Shown: positions 56,357 through 64,000 of the stretch, in pieces
Numbering within the stretch: position 1 is the first letter of the stretch
Layout of the letters: each line of letters starts with the position of its first letter
Assembly: GCA_964581815.1 (NCBI GenBank)
Contig: CAZORE010000007.1
Location: 46,099-110,098 of the forward strand
DNA from: Trebonia sp964581815
Lineage (GTDB): Bacteria > Actinomycetota > Actinomycetes > Streptosporangiales > Streptosporangiaceae
Direction of reading: 5' to 3'
DNA: 64,000 bases
Notes under the pieces: model-generated
Seen by the model: the letters and a program-made list of their open reading frames with translations, nothing else
The model's database searches: none
Told to the model about the DNA's origin: nothing
Translations under genes and position numbers: made by a program

Positions 56357-58654
56357 GTGTTGGTGACTGACAATCCGCGGGCGGACACGGGACGGCGAAG
56401 AAGTCTGAGGCACAGCAGCCGGACCTCGAGCATCCGGACCCGGGCCCTCGCGATCGCGCTGATCCCGAGCATCGCCCTGCTCGTCACGGGCGTCACCATC
56501 ACGGGGTACCTGATCTCCGAAGGCGTGTCTGCGCGTGACACCGCCAGCTTCTACACGCACAACACCGGGTCGCTGGTCCAGACCGCATCCGCCATCGAGC
56601 AGGAGCGGACAGTCAGCCTGGAGGCTCTCGGAGGCGACCGTCAGGCGCAGGCGGCCTTGCCGGGCCAGTGGAAGACGACCGACGCCGCGTTCGGCAGGCT
56701 AAACAGCTTGTCCAAAAATGTCAGCAGCATAACGGCGGCCAACTCCAACGCACTCCAGGGGCTCATCGCCAAGATGTCCGTGGTGCGCAAAAGCGTGCAA
56801 AACGGGACAGCGAGCGCTAGCAGCGTCGATGCCTTCTATACCCAGTTCACCAGCGGCTCCTCGTCGGCCCTCACCGCGGGCTCCCTGGCCGGCATCAGCC
56901 CTGCGTCCGCTGTGGACGAGGTCACCTCTGAGGACCTGTACGCGGTGCCCGACCTGCACTCACGCGTAGTGGGCCTGGGAGCCGGCTGGGCGGAGCGCGG
57001 GATCGTGTCCCAGCCTGACCGGGCGCAACTGGCGCAGCTAACGGGTGCCTACCGGAATCAGCTGCAAGAGCTGGTGCCGCGGCTGCCCGGGGCCGACCAG
57101 GCCGCCTACGCCAAGCTCGCGGCCGGGAACGCATGGCGGACAGCCACATCCGGCGAAGACAATCTGGCCCAGAGCGGCAAGCTCGTCATGCCCGTCAGTA
57201 CCTGGCTTGCCGCAGAGGGTGCAGTGTCCACGGGCCTGCTCGGACTGACGGCAGATGAGAGCCAATACGCGGAGGCAGCCGCAAGCGCCTCGGCGAACCA
57301 GACGCTGACCCGGTCGCTTCTGCTGGGCTCGCTGGTCCTGGTCGTGACCGCCGCCGCGTTCGCCGCCGCCCTCCTGCTGGCGAACGGACTGGTGCGCAGG
57401 CTGCGCAGGCTGCGCTCGGAGACCCTCAAGCTGGCCGACTTCACGCTGCCGTCGATGGTGCGGCGTATCGGGGACGGCGAGCAGGTCGACGTGGGGGCCG
57501 AGGTGGCGATGTCCGGCTACGGTCACGATGAGATCGGGCAGGTCGCCGACGCGTTCAACGCCGCGCAGCAGACGGCGGTCGCGGCAGCCGCCGCGGAGGC
57601 CCGGATGCGGGCCGGCATCAGCAAGGTGTTCCTGGACATCGCGCACCGCAGCCAGCTGGTGGTGCACCGGCAGCTGGAACTGCTGGACGCGGCGGAGGCC
57701 AAGCAGGGCGACCCGGAGCACCTGGAGATGCTGTTCCAGCTGGACCACCTGGCCACGCGCGCGCGCCGCAATGCGGAGAACCTGCTGATCCTGGGAGGGG
57801 GGCAGCCGGGCAGGAAGTGGCGCCGGCCGGCGGGGCTGGAGGACATCGTGCGCAGTGCGATATCGGAGACCGAGCACTTCGCACGGGTGAGCACGGTCCG
57901 GCTGTCCGGCGTGCAGGTGCAGGGCAGTGTCGTGGGCGACCTGATCCACCTGCTGGCGGAGCTGGTGGACAACGCCACGGCCTTCTCACCGCCTGGGGCG
58001 GCGGTGACCGTGCACGGCAATGTGGTCGGCAAGGGCGTGGTAGTGCAGATCGAGGACCAGGGCGTGGGCATCGAGTTCGCGGAACGGGAACGGCTCAACG
58101 AGACGCTGCGCAATCCGCCCGGCTTCCAGGCCATGGCCCTGTCCGGACAGCGGCACCTGGGCCTGTTCGTCGTCGGCCAGCTGGCCCAGCGGCACGGGAT
58201 CACCGTCAGCCTCCAGGAATCGGCCTACGGTGGCATCAAGGCCATCGTGCTCGTTCCGTCCAGCGCTGTCGTGCCCGACGGCGCGGCCGACGGTGGCCCG
58301 CGGTCGGCCGGGCGCCCCGGACGGCACGAGCTGCTCCGGCAGGCCCCGGACGAGAGCGCTTCCGGCCCGCCGGTGCCGCAGCCGCGCGGCACCGACCTGC
58401 CGGACCTGCGCGTGGCCGCCGCTGCCGAGCCGCCTGCGGCAGCCAGGCCCGAGCCGCGCCCGGGCCATGGCCGTGCGCCGCTGCCCCGGCGCGAGCGGCT
58501 GGCGAACCTCGTGCCGAGGCTGCTGCCGGACACGCAGGATGCAGGCAGTGCCGCACCGCGGCGGACGCGGAGTCCCGAGCATGCCCGCGGCTCCATGTCG
58601 GCATTCCAGCGCGGCACCCGGCTGGGACGCGGCACCCAAGGGCCGGTCAGCTAA
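56357..58654 (+). CDS. cvnA: Conservon sensor histidine-kinase-like protein (CvnA type)
   Basis: 765 residues from GTG 56357 (GTG 56363 also possible). Membrane segment ALAIALIPSIALLVTGVTITGYLI near residue 35, an extracytoplasmic nitrate-sensor-like helical domain to about residue 320 (IEQERTVSLEALGGD), a second membrane segment LLLGSLVLVVTAAAFAAALLLA, HAMP-like linker, a region ISKVFLDIAHRSQLVVHRQLELL, and an HATPase domain with ELVDNATAFSPPGA (N box) and EDQGVGIEF (G1). A long Pro/Arg-rich cytoplasmic tail follows. This is the classic first gene of an actinobacterial conservon, working with CvnB-D as a membrane signalling complex resembling G-protein-coupled systems. Confidence 0.85.
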   Translation: MLVTDNPRADTGRRRSLRHSSRTSSIRTRALAIALIPSIALLVTGVTITGYLISEGVSARDTASFYTHNTGSLVQTASAIEQERTVSLEALGGDRQAQAALPGQWKTTDAAFGRLNSLSKNVSSITAANSNALQGLIAKMSVVRKSVQNGTASASSVDAFYTQFTSGSSSALTAGSLAGISPASAVDEVTSEDLYAVPDLHSRVVGLGAGWAERGIVSQPDRAQLAQLTGAYRNQLQELVPRLPGADQAAYAKLAAGNAWRTATSGEDNLAQSGKLVMPVSTWLAAEGAVSTGLLGLTADESQYAEAAASASANQTLTRSLLLGSLVLVVTAAAFAAALLLANGLVRRLRRLRSETLKLADFTLPSMVRRIGDGEQVDVGAEVAMSGYGHDEIGQVADAFNAAQQTAVAAAAAEARMRAGISKVFLDIAHRSQLVVHRQLELLDAAEAKQGDPEHLEMLFQLDHLATRARRNAENLLILGGGQPGRKWRRPAGLEDIVRSAISETEHFARVSTVRLSGVQVQGSVVGDLIHLLAELVDNATAFSPPGAAVTVHGNVVGKGVVVQIEDQGVGIEFAERERLNETLRNPPGFQAMALSGQRHLGLFVVGQLAQRHGITVSLQESAYGGIKAIVLVPSSAVVPDGAADGGPRSAGRPGRHELLRQAPDESASGPPVPQPRGTDLPDLRVAAAAEPPAAARPEPRPGHGRAPLPRRERLANLVPRLLPDTQDAGSAAPRRTRSPEHARGSMSAFQRGTRLGRGTQGPVS

Positions 58655-58673
58655 CGAACACGAATGGCGGGCA

Positions 58674-59114
58674 ATGAACAACGATCTGATTGCCGTAGGA
58701 AGCCGGGGCGGCCTGAACTGGCTGCTTGACGAGCTGGTGAGGCGGCTGGCCGGTGCCGAGAAGGCCGTCGCCCTGTCCGACGACGGGCTGCTGCTCGGCC
58801 GGTCGACGTCGGTGGACCGGGAGAGCGCCGAGCACCTGGCCGCGATGGCCTCGGCCTTCCAGAGCTTGTCACGCGGCGTGGGCACGACCTTCGGCAAGGG
58901 CCCGGTTCAGCAGGTGGTCGTGGAGCTGGATCACGGCTATCTCGTGGTGACCGAAGGCGGGGATGGCACCTGCCTGGCCCTGCTCTCCTCGGCGGACGCC
59001 GACCTCGGCATGGTGGCCTACGAGATGAACGTCATCGTGCAGCAGGTAGGCAGCACTCTCTCGATCGGCCCGCGCCCGCTGCCCACGGACTCGCCGGCCC
59101 CCCGAGCGCCATGA
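58674..59114 (+). CDS. cvnB: Roadblock/LC7 domain protein (CvnB type)
   Basis: 146 residues from ATG 58674. Roadblock/LC7 fold: NWLLDELVRRLAGAEKAVAL, SDDGLLLGRSTSVDRESAEH, LAAMASAFQSLSRGVG, VVVELDHGYLVVTEGGDG and LALLSSADADLGMVAYEM. It probably acts as a GTPase-activating or scaffold subunit for the CvnD GTPase. Its TGA overlaps the ATG of the next gene (ATGA). Confidence 0.9.
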   Translation: MNNDLIAVGSRGGLNWLLDELVRRLAGAEKAVALSDDGLLLGRSTSVDRESAEHLAAMASAFQSLSRGVGTTFGKGPVQQVVVELDHGYLVVTEGGDGTCLALLSSADADLGMVAYEMNVIVQQVGSTLSIGPRPLPTDSPAPRAP

Positions 59115-59479
59115 CCGGCGGCTTTTCCATCGACGACGAACCCGGTCCGCTTGTCCGCCCGTTCGCGGTGACCCGCGGGCGGGCCGGGAAGCACGTGCAC
59201 GGCCTCGACCTCCTCACCCTGGTCATGGCCGCCCGCCCCGAGGTAGACAGCGCGGGACTGGACCGGGAATACCGGGAGATCCTGCGGCTGTGCGAGCACC
59301 GGGCGCTGTCGGTCGCCGAGATCGCCGCCCATATGAACCTGCTGCTGGCAGCGGTCAAGGTGCTCGTCAGCGACCTGATCGACGCCGGCTACCTCATCCA
59401 TCAGCGGTCACGGCCTGCCACGGCCAAGCCCGACATCAAACTGCTACAGGCGGTACTCGACGGTGTACGCAAGCTCTGA
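59111..59479 (+). CDS. cvnC: DUF742 protein (CvnC type)
   Basis: 122 residues from ATG 59111. DUF742 signature near the start (GPLVRPFAVTRGRAG), then HGLDLLTLVMAARPEVD, a winged-helix-like part with LCEHRALSVAEIAAHMNLLL and VLVSDLIDAGYL. Third subunit of the conservon; it may bind the sensor or DNA. It overlaps the GTPase gene by 17 nt. Confidence 0.9.
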   Translation: MTGGFSIDDEPGPLVRPFAVTRGRAGKHVHGLDLLTLVMAARPEVDSAGLDREYREILRLCEHRALSVAEIAAHMNLLLAAVKVLVSDLIDAGYLIHQRSRPATAKPDIKLLQAVLDGVRKL

Positions 59480-60095
59480 CCTGCCCCGGTCCCCGGACCT
59501 CGAGGGCGCGCAGGCAGTCAAGATCCTTATCGCGGGCGGGTTCGGCGTGGGTAAGACGACCCTGGTCTCCTCGGTCAGCGAGATCAGGCCGCTGCGGACC
59601 GAGGAGCGGCTGTCCGAACTCGGCGCGGGGATCGACGACCTCACGGGTGTGGGGACGAAGACCACGACCACGGTGGCCCTGGACTTCGGCCGAATCACCA
59701 TCAACTCCGACGTGGTCCTGTACCTCTTCGGCACCCCGGGCCAGGAGCGCTTCTGGTTCATGTGGAAAGAGCTCTCGGTCGGCGCGCTCGGCGCGATCGT
59801 GCTCGCCGACACCCGCAGGCTGAGCGACTGCTTCGGGGCAGTCGATTTCCTCGAGACCAGGAACATCCCCTTCATCGTTGCGGTGAACTGCTTCGACGGC
59901 GCGGACATCTACGACGAAGATGAGGTGCGCCAGGCACTCGACATCGGCGCGCACGTCCCGGTCCGGCATTGCGACGCCCGTGACCGCCGCTCTAGCAAGC
60001 AGGTGCTGGTGCTGCTGCTGGAATACCTGGTAGCCACCGAAATGGCAGCCGGGGAGCAGCCGGCCTCGTCCTGGCCCGCATCGCGGCCGCGCTGA
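59463..60095 (+). CDS. cvnD: Conservon small GTPase (CvnD type)
   Basis: 210 residues from GTG 59463, inside the end of cvnC. ATP/GTP-binding domain: G1 AGGFGVGKTT, switch I region GVGTKTTTTVALDFG, G3 FGTPGQERFWFMW, and VAVNCFD in place of the usual NKxD. This variant is normal for CvnD proteins. MglA-like molecular switch, last gene of the conservon, convergent with the GntR gene. Confidence 0.9.
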   Translation: MYASSDLPRSPDLEGAQAVKILIAGGFGVGKTTLVSSVSEIRPLRTEERLSELGAGIDDLTGVGTKTTTTVALDFGRITINSDVVLYLFGTPGQERFWFMWKELSVGALGAIVLADTRRLSDCFGAVDFLETRNIPFIVAVNCFDGADIYDEDEVRQALDIGAHVPVRHCDARDRRSSKQVLVLLLEYLVATEMAAGEQPASSWPASRPR

Positions 60096-60130
60096 CCAGT
60101 CTCGGGTCCCGGCACACAGGCGACGGACGA

Positions 60131-60907
60131 TCAGTCGTCTGCTGCCAGCTGGCGGCGTGGACTCAGATCGGCGGCCGCGATGCCCAAGAGACCGTGAAGG
60201 ATGGTGTCCAGCACCGGCGGCACATCCCCCGGCCGTATCATGTCCAGCACGCCGCATGCCGTGCGTGACAGGTGCATGGCCAGGCTGCGGGCGCTGGCCT
60301 CGGCGTCGCGGGCTGCGACAGCGCTAAAGATCGCCATGTGTTCCTGCGCCGCCTGTGCGCCCAGTGCGGGCTCGTTGACCATGTAGTAGCGCCGGTAGCG
60401 CTCGCCGTGATCCAACAGCTCAGACAGTGTCGCGCGGAACCGCTCACCGGCATGCGCGGTCAGCCCGTTGTGGAACGCCTGGTGGGCGATCTCCCACCGG
60501 TCAAAATCATCGTGACCGGCGAAGTGCTCCATTCGGGCGAGGTGCCCTCGCACGTCAGCGATGTCTTCCGGGCTCATCCGCGGCACACTCGCCCGTACGG
60601 CCGCGTCTTCGAGCACAAGTCGCATGGCGTAGATCTGCTCTAGGTCACCAAACGAGAAGGGCGCGACAACAAACCGGCGATTCGGCTTGCCGGTCAGCAG
60701 GCCTTCGCGCTGGAGCATCCGGACAGCCTCGCGCAGCGGGGTCCGTGAGACACCGCACTGCGCCGCCAGCTGCACGACCGAGAAAGACTCGCCCGCACGC
60801 AATTCGCCAGACAAGATCAGGCGCCGGATTTTCTCGTGCACCAGTTCGACGCCATCACCCTCGCGCCGTTGGGCGGCGCGGTGCCCAGCAGCCGGATACT
60901 CGGTCAT
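60131..60907 (-). CDS. GntR-family (FCD) regulator
   Basis: 258 residues from ATG 60907 (ATG 60964 also possible). Winged HTH: IRRLILSGELRAGESFSVVQ, LAAQCGVSRTPLREAVRMLQ, REGLLTGK. FCD domain: LEQIYAMRLVLEDAAVRASV and HQAFHNGLTAHAGERFRATL. Effectors of this group are usually organic or amino acids. It does not clearly belong to a catabolic operon here; no close box like those of module C is found in its upstream region. Confidence 0.88.
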   Translation of the reverse strand: MTEYPAAGHRAAQRREGDGVELVHEKIRRLILSGELRAGESFSVVQLAAQCGVSRTPLREAVRMLQREGLLTGKPNRRFVVAPFSFGDLEQIYAMRLVLEDAAVRASVPRMSPEDIADVRGHLARMEHFAGHDDFDRWEIAHQAFHNGLTAHAGERFRATLSELLDHGERYRRYYMVNEPALGAQAAQEHMAIFSAVAARDAEASARSLAMHLSRTACGVLDMIRPGDVPPVLDTILHGLLGIAAADLSPRRQLAADD

Positions 60908-61078
60908 ACCTGCCCTCGTCAGGATCGATTCACGGATCTGTAGAGACCATCGGTGAGTCGACATTAACCCCCCGCGCATCCTGCGCTGGACAGACCCGGG
61001 CTCGGGCAGCACGGCCGTGTGGGTGCCGATAACTCTGTCACGCCCGTTGAACTGGCCTGCTTCATTTGGTGAGAGACG

Positions 61079-61184
61079 GGCAAGCCGGCCGAGGCTGGCG
61101 GCGATCCCGCTTGAGACGTGACGACCCGGCCCCGGTGATCAGCGCGGTCTTGCCAGCGAAGTTAGTTGCCGCCGCGGTCTCCTC
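61079..61184 (-). pseudogene. Frameshifted N-terminal remnant of an SDR gene
   Basis: Minus-strand text EETAAATNFAGKTALITGAG followed by S is a typical SDR start (61184-61122). Sixteen bases later, in another frame, IAASLGRLA (61105-61079) continues the first helix as in G-I-G-x-G-I-A-A-S-L-G-R-L. The glycine-rich loop is broken and the rest of the gene is missing. It lies in the gap between the GntR and response-regulator genes. Confidence 0.5.
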
Positions 61185-61235
61185 AACGGTTGACGGTGCG
61201 AGGGGTGGGCCACTACGACAGCCACTTCCCCGCCA

Positions 61236-61910
61236 TTACAGGAGGCCGTGGTCGCGGGCGTAGATCGCCGCCTGGGTGCGATCGCGCAGGCCGAGCCGGG
61301 CCAGGATCCGGGAGATGTGGTTCTTCACGGTTCCCTCGCTGAGGTACAGCCGGGCGGCGATCTCCCGGTTGGTGGCACCACGCGCGATGAGCCGCAGGAC
61401 TTCGACCTCGCGCGCGGTCAGCGGCTGCCCGGCCGGGCCGGGCTCGGCGTCCGTTTGCGCCGGGTGGCGGGCCAGGGCGGATGCCAGGCGGCCGACCGCC
61501 TGGGCGCCGAACTGGGCGACCCCGGCGTGCGCCATGCGCACGGCGCTGGCCAGTTCCGTGGCAGGCAGGTCCTTCAGCAGGTAGCCGGCGGCTCCCGCCC
61601 GCAGCGCGCGCACCACGTAGTCCTCATCGTCGAACGTGGTCAGCATGATCACCTGGCAAGCGGGCAGCTTCCGCCGGACCTGGGCTGCCCCCAGGACGCC
61701 GTCGGTGCCCGGCATCCGCACGTCCATGAGGATGACGTCCGGAACCAGCGCCAGTGCCTGCTCGACGGCCTGCGCACCGTCGCTCGCCGTGCCCACGACC
61801 GTGATGCCCGCCTGGATGCTCAGCAATGAAGCGATCCCGTCGCGGATGAGCTGCTGGTCATCGACTACGAGGACGCGAACGGGCGCGCCGCCTGGCACCG
61901 CCGCGTCCAT
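61236..61910 (-). CDS. NarL/FixJ-type response regulator
   Basis: 224 residues from ATG 61910, overlapping the kinase TGA by one base (TGATG). Receiver domain: VRVLVVDDQQLIRDGIASLL, phosphoacceptor D in DVILMDVRMPGTDG, T in VIMLTTFDDEDYVV, lysine in YLLKDLPATEL. LuxR HTH: LTAREVEVLRLIARGATNRE, LYLSEGTVKNHISRILARLG. Output of the DesK-type system with the kinase at 61910-63058. Target genes are not apparent; the divergent small membrane protein gene is a candidate. Confidence 0.92.
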   Translation of the reverse strand: MDAAVPGGAPVRVLVVDDQQLIRDGIASLLSIQAGITVVGTASDGAQAVEQALALVPDVILMDVRMPGTDGVLGAAQVRRKLPACQVIMLTTFDDEDYVVRALRAGAAGYLLKDLPATELASAVRMAHAGVAQFGAQAVGRLASALARHPAQTDAEPGPAGQPLTAREVEVLRLIARGATNREIAARLYLSEGTVKNHISRILARLGLRDRTQAAIYARDHGLL

Positions 61911-63058
61911 CAGCGCCCGGCCACGGTAGCGGCTGCGCGCCGGGGGACGGCCACGGTGACTGTGGTCCCCTCGCCAGGGACGCTCACGATGTCCGCCCAA
62001 CCGCCCGCCAGCGCCGCGCGCTCCCGGATGCCGAGCAGGCCGAAGCCCGCCGGGCAGGCCGGCCCGAAGCCGCGCCCGTCATCGGCGACGACGAGTCGCG
62101 CCTCGCGCGTGCCGAGCGCGAGCGATACTGACACGGACCGCGCGCCGCTGTGCCGGCGCGCGTTCGTGAGCGCTTCCTGCGCGCCCCGGTACAACACCGT
62201 GCTCGCGGCTGGGCTGAGCGCGGCATCATCGCCGGTCACCGACAGGGTCATCTGCGGCTGGCCCGGCCCGGCTTCCCGGATGAGGTCGGCGAGCATCTCC
62301 GGCAGCGCCGCTGGCGCTGTGTCCCCGCGCAGGGTGCGAACCGACAGGCGCACGTCGCCGAGCGCTTGGCGGACCGAGGAGCGGGCGTCGGCGAGCGCCT
62401 GGTCGGCCGTGCTGGGGTCCCGGTCGCGGAATGCCACCGCCTTCTCCAGCTGGACCGCGATCGCGGTCAGGTGGTGACCCAGGCTGTCGTGGATGTCCCG
62501 GGCCAGCCGGGTCCGCTCGGCCTCGGCTGACAGGTCGGCCACCGCAGCGGCGTTGGCCTGCTCGGCCACCGCCACGCTGGCCATGGCGATGGCCAGCACG
62601 AGGCCGACGGCGAACATCAAGACGTCGGACAGGTAGACCGCCTGCGTGTACCAGTGCGGGACCCGCAGCATGAACCCGGCGATAAGCAAGGTAAGGCACA
62701 CGGCGGCGAGGACCAGGCTCACCGCCCGGCCGAAGGCGAAGTAGGCGGCGAAGGGGACAAGCACGAAGAGCACCCGGGACTCACCCGACGGGTCAAGTGC
62801 CGCCGCCCCGACGAACAAGCTGAGCCGGGCGGCCAGCAGCGCGGCCGTTGCCGCCCGCGAGCCGCCCCGCGGCGGCCACCGCCACTGCACGGCCTCCAGG
62901 GCAAACAGCAGCCCCATGACTGCGCCGAAGCCGGCCACCCGGCCCGCCGGGACGTGGGCGCCGCCGAGGCCAAGCGCGCCGTAGTACAGCCCGGCGGCCA
63001 GGACGACGCCGTAGATCATCGGGGAAACCCAGCGCGGCGCGATCCACCCGGCATTCAC
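61910..63058 (-). CDS. DesK-type membrane sensor histidine kinase
   Basis: 382 residues from GTG 63058. N-terminal membrane part with about six segments (MIYGVVLAAGLYYGALGL, SRVLFVLVPFAAYFAFGRAV, LVLAAVCLTLLIAGFML, VLMFAVGLVLAIAMASVAV). HisKA_3 helix LARDIHDSLGHHLTAIAVQL holds the phospho-histidine. HATPase_c: GAQEALTNARRHSGA, VVADDGRGFGP, GFGLLGIRERAAL. Cognate of the response regulator that overlaps its stop. Confidence 0.92.
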   Translation of the reverse strand: MNAGWIAPRWVSPMIYGVVLAAGLYYGALGLGGAHVPAGRVAGFGAVMGLLFALEAVQWRWPPRGGSRAATAALLAARLSLFVGAAALDPSGESRVLFVLVPFAAYFAFGRAVSLVLAAVCLTLLIAGFMLRVPHWYTQAVYLSDVLMFAVGLVLAIAMASVAVAEQANAAAVADLSAEAERTRLARDIHDSLGHHLTAIAVQLEKAVAFRDRDPSTADQALADARSSVRQALGDVRLSVRTLRGDTAPAALPEMLADLIREAGPGQPQMTLSVTGDDAALSPAASTVLYRGAQEALTNARRHSGARSVSVSLALGTREARLVVADDGRGFGPACPAGFGLLGIRERAALAGGWADIVSVPGEGTTVTVAVPRRAAATVAGR

Positions 63059-63214
63059 CTCTTCAGGCTAGATCGCCGACGGCCCGCCGAGGCAACGCCG
63101 GGCCGCGAATTAGCCAGAAGGCACGTGCCGAACGGCGGCCGGGCTGGCCTCAGATACGACCACCCGGCACTTCCTGGCGTGGCCCGGGGCTCCTACCGTC
63201 GGGCTTACCGACCA

Positions 63215-63841
63215 ATGAGAGAGGTGCCTACCTTGTCCCCACAGCTGTCCCGGTTCAGCGCTGCCTCTGGCGTCCTGTCCGGCCTGCTCCTCGCCGTCGC
63301 CGGCGCGGTCAGCGTCTTCACCGGCAAGACCGCGGGCGCGGCGTTCGTCATCGCGCTGTCCCCGGCGCTGGCGCTGCCGTTGCTGGTCGCCGTTTACCAG
63401 CGGCACGCCGCCTCCGCGGGCGGTTTTGGCGTGGCCGCCTTCGGTACCAGCCTGATCGGGCTGGGGCTGTTCGGCGGCGCGGTGTTCGTCAAGGACACCA
63501 CGCTCTTCTACCTCAGCACGGCGGTCCAAGATCACCTCAAGCACGAGCCGACGATCGTCGCACTCCTCGGCGCTGCCGTGGTCTTCGTGGCGGGAACGGT
63601 GATGTTCGGGATTTTCCTGCTGCGTACCCGGGCCTGCCCGCGCCTGCTGGCCTGGGCCTACATCGTGTTCCCTTCGCTGCTCGCGCTGCTGTCGCCGCTG
63701 CACGACTCGCCGCTGCAGAACGCCAACCACGCCCTGGCCGGGGCCACGATCGCCTGGCTCGCGCTCACACTCTGGCGAGCGGCACCGGACGGCGCCGTCC
63801 CGGAGCGGCGCGCCGGGGCCCTAGGCTCCGCAGTGCGGTAA
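63215..63841 (+). CDS. Six-helix membrane protein of unknown function
   Basis: 208 residues from ATG 63215; TTG 63233 has a better ribosome-binding site (GAGAGGTG). Six hydrophobic segments: ASGVLSGLLLAVAGAVSVF, AAFVIALSPALALPLLVAVY, VAAFGTSLIGLGLFGGAVF, IVALLGAAVVFVAGTVMFGI, LLAWAYIVFPSLLALLSPL, LAGATIAWLALTLW. The family is not recognised. Divergent from the DesK-type kinase operon, so it may be the regulated target of that system. Confidence 0.7.
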   Translation: MREVPTLSPQLSRFSAASGVLSGLLLAVAGAVSVFTGKTAGAAFVIALSPALALPLLVAVYQRHAASAGGFGVAAFGTSLIGLGLFGGAVFVKDTTLFYLSTAVQDHLKHEPTIVALLGAAVVFVAGTVMFGIFLLRTRACPRLLAWAYIVFPSLLALLSPLHDSPLQNANHALAGATIAWLALTLWRAAPDGAVPERRAGALGSAVR

Positions 63842-63965
63842 CCGGTAACCCGCCGTGCCCAGGACGGGGATACGCCAGTGATTTGCAGGATCGCGGGCTT
63901 GTAATGATACGGGTGCCCCGTGCTACTGGCCGGGACACGGAGCATGAGCACGTTAGGCTTCGCCC

Positions 63966-64000
63966 GTGGAGCAGACGTGGCCGATTATCGGACGGGACAC
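63966..64000 (+). CDS. First codons of a gene, probably a LuxR/AAA-type regulator (partial)
   Basis: From GTG 63966 the frame reads MEQTWPIIGRD to the window edge. W-P-x-x-G-R-D is a common start of large LuxR-family regulators with an N-terminal AAA ATPase domain. The call rests on eleven residues only. Confidence 0.35.
   Translation, partial: MEQTWPIIGRD

Noticed and set aside
59463..60095. Lost G4 motif (NCFD in place of NKxD) in the GTPase as a sign of a dead enzyme
   Set aside because: This variant is, as far as I know, usual for CvnD proteins, so it is not evidence of decay.
62654..63214. N-terminal extension of the small membrane protein frame
   Set aside because: It is antisense to the DesK-type kinase gene; the hydrophobic protein begins near 63215.
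1..64000. CRISPR arrays, tRNA or rRNA genes, insertion sequences, integrases or attachment sites
   Set aside because: None could be recognised; repeats seen are short, paired and regulatory in position. Small tRNAs could be missed by eye, so a tRNAscan run would settle this.

Overview
The window looks like one contig region of a high-GC actinomycete chromosome. GTG and TTG starts are common, genes are tightly coupled through ATGA and GTGA overlaps, a cellulose-binding CBM2 tail sits at the left edge, and a conservon (cvn) signalling operon lies on the right. A run of 100 N at 49571-49670, flanked on both sides by the same 55 bases, shows that this is a draft assembly. Layout: 1-3.5 kb holds the 3' end of a secreted CBM2 protein and an operon of two membrane sensor kinases plus a LuxR-type response regulator. 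About 3.6-55.9 kb is a chain of aromatic-compound catabolic modules, each with its own transporter and regulator. Module A (3.6-15.2 kb) has an extradiol-type VOC dioxygenase, an MhpA-like FAD hydroxylase, a carotenoid/stilbene-type cleavage oxygenase, a SnoaL-like protein, two SDRs, a branched-chain/aromatic-type ABC transporter with a fused LivG-LivF ATPase, and an IclR regulator. Module B (15.4-26.8 kb) has a class A FAD monooxygenase, an acyl-CoA-dehydrogenase-fold flavin monooxygenase with its flavin reductase, an SRPBCC protein, an F420/NADP-type reductase, a Liv-type ABC transporter with fused permeases, and a second IclR regulator. Module C (26.8-41.1 kb) has a berberine-bridge-type FAD oxidase, a TetR regulator, a FAD hydroxylase, a VOC protein, a dienelactone hydrolase, a DUF6295 protein, an SDR, both CoA-transferase subunits, a bicupin, a GntR regulator, a fumarylacetoacetate-hydrolase (FAH) family enzyme and a ribose-type ABC transporter. 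Module D (41.1-52.9 kb) has a seven-gene minus-strand operon (two oxygenases, NTF2-like, MFS, acetoacetate-decarboxylase family, FAH family, two-domain extradiol dioxygenase), a divergent FMN reductase, two related TetR regulators, an NTF2-like protein and a flavin reductase. Module E (53-56 kb) is a PucR-type regulator with a benzaldehyde/vanillin-type aldehyde dehydrogenase. From 56.3 kb onward lie a complete conservon, a GntR regulator, a second two-component system, a small membrane protein and the first codons of another gene. How it works together: each module follows the same logic of import, flavin-dependent hydroxylation, ring cleavage, hydrolysis or decarboxylation of the cleavage product, and CoA or aldehyde processing. 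The strongest non-coding result is that four different palindromic operator families can be read by eye, each confined to one module and each associated with its local regulator: CCTG-N5-CAGG (IclR, module A), ATTCC-N7-GGAAT (IclR, module B), a TGTGATAACA-like site (GntR, module C) and ACTG-N7-CAGT (TetR, module D). Several lie at the expected place relative to recognisable -35/-10 boxes. Short gene remnants (an ABC permease tail and a binding-protein head near 17.1-17.3 kb, an oxygenase C-terminus near 47.3 kb, a possible oxygenase N-terminus near 50.7 kb, an SDR head near 61.1 kb) sit between genes and suggest the island was built and trimmed by recombination. No tRNA, rRNA, CRISPR array, insertion sequence or phage gene was recognised.
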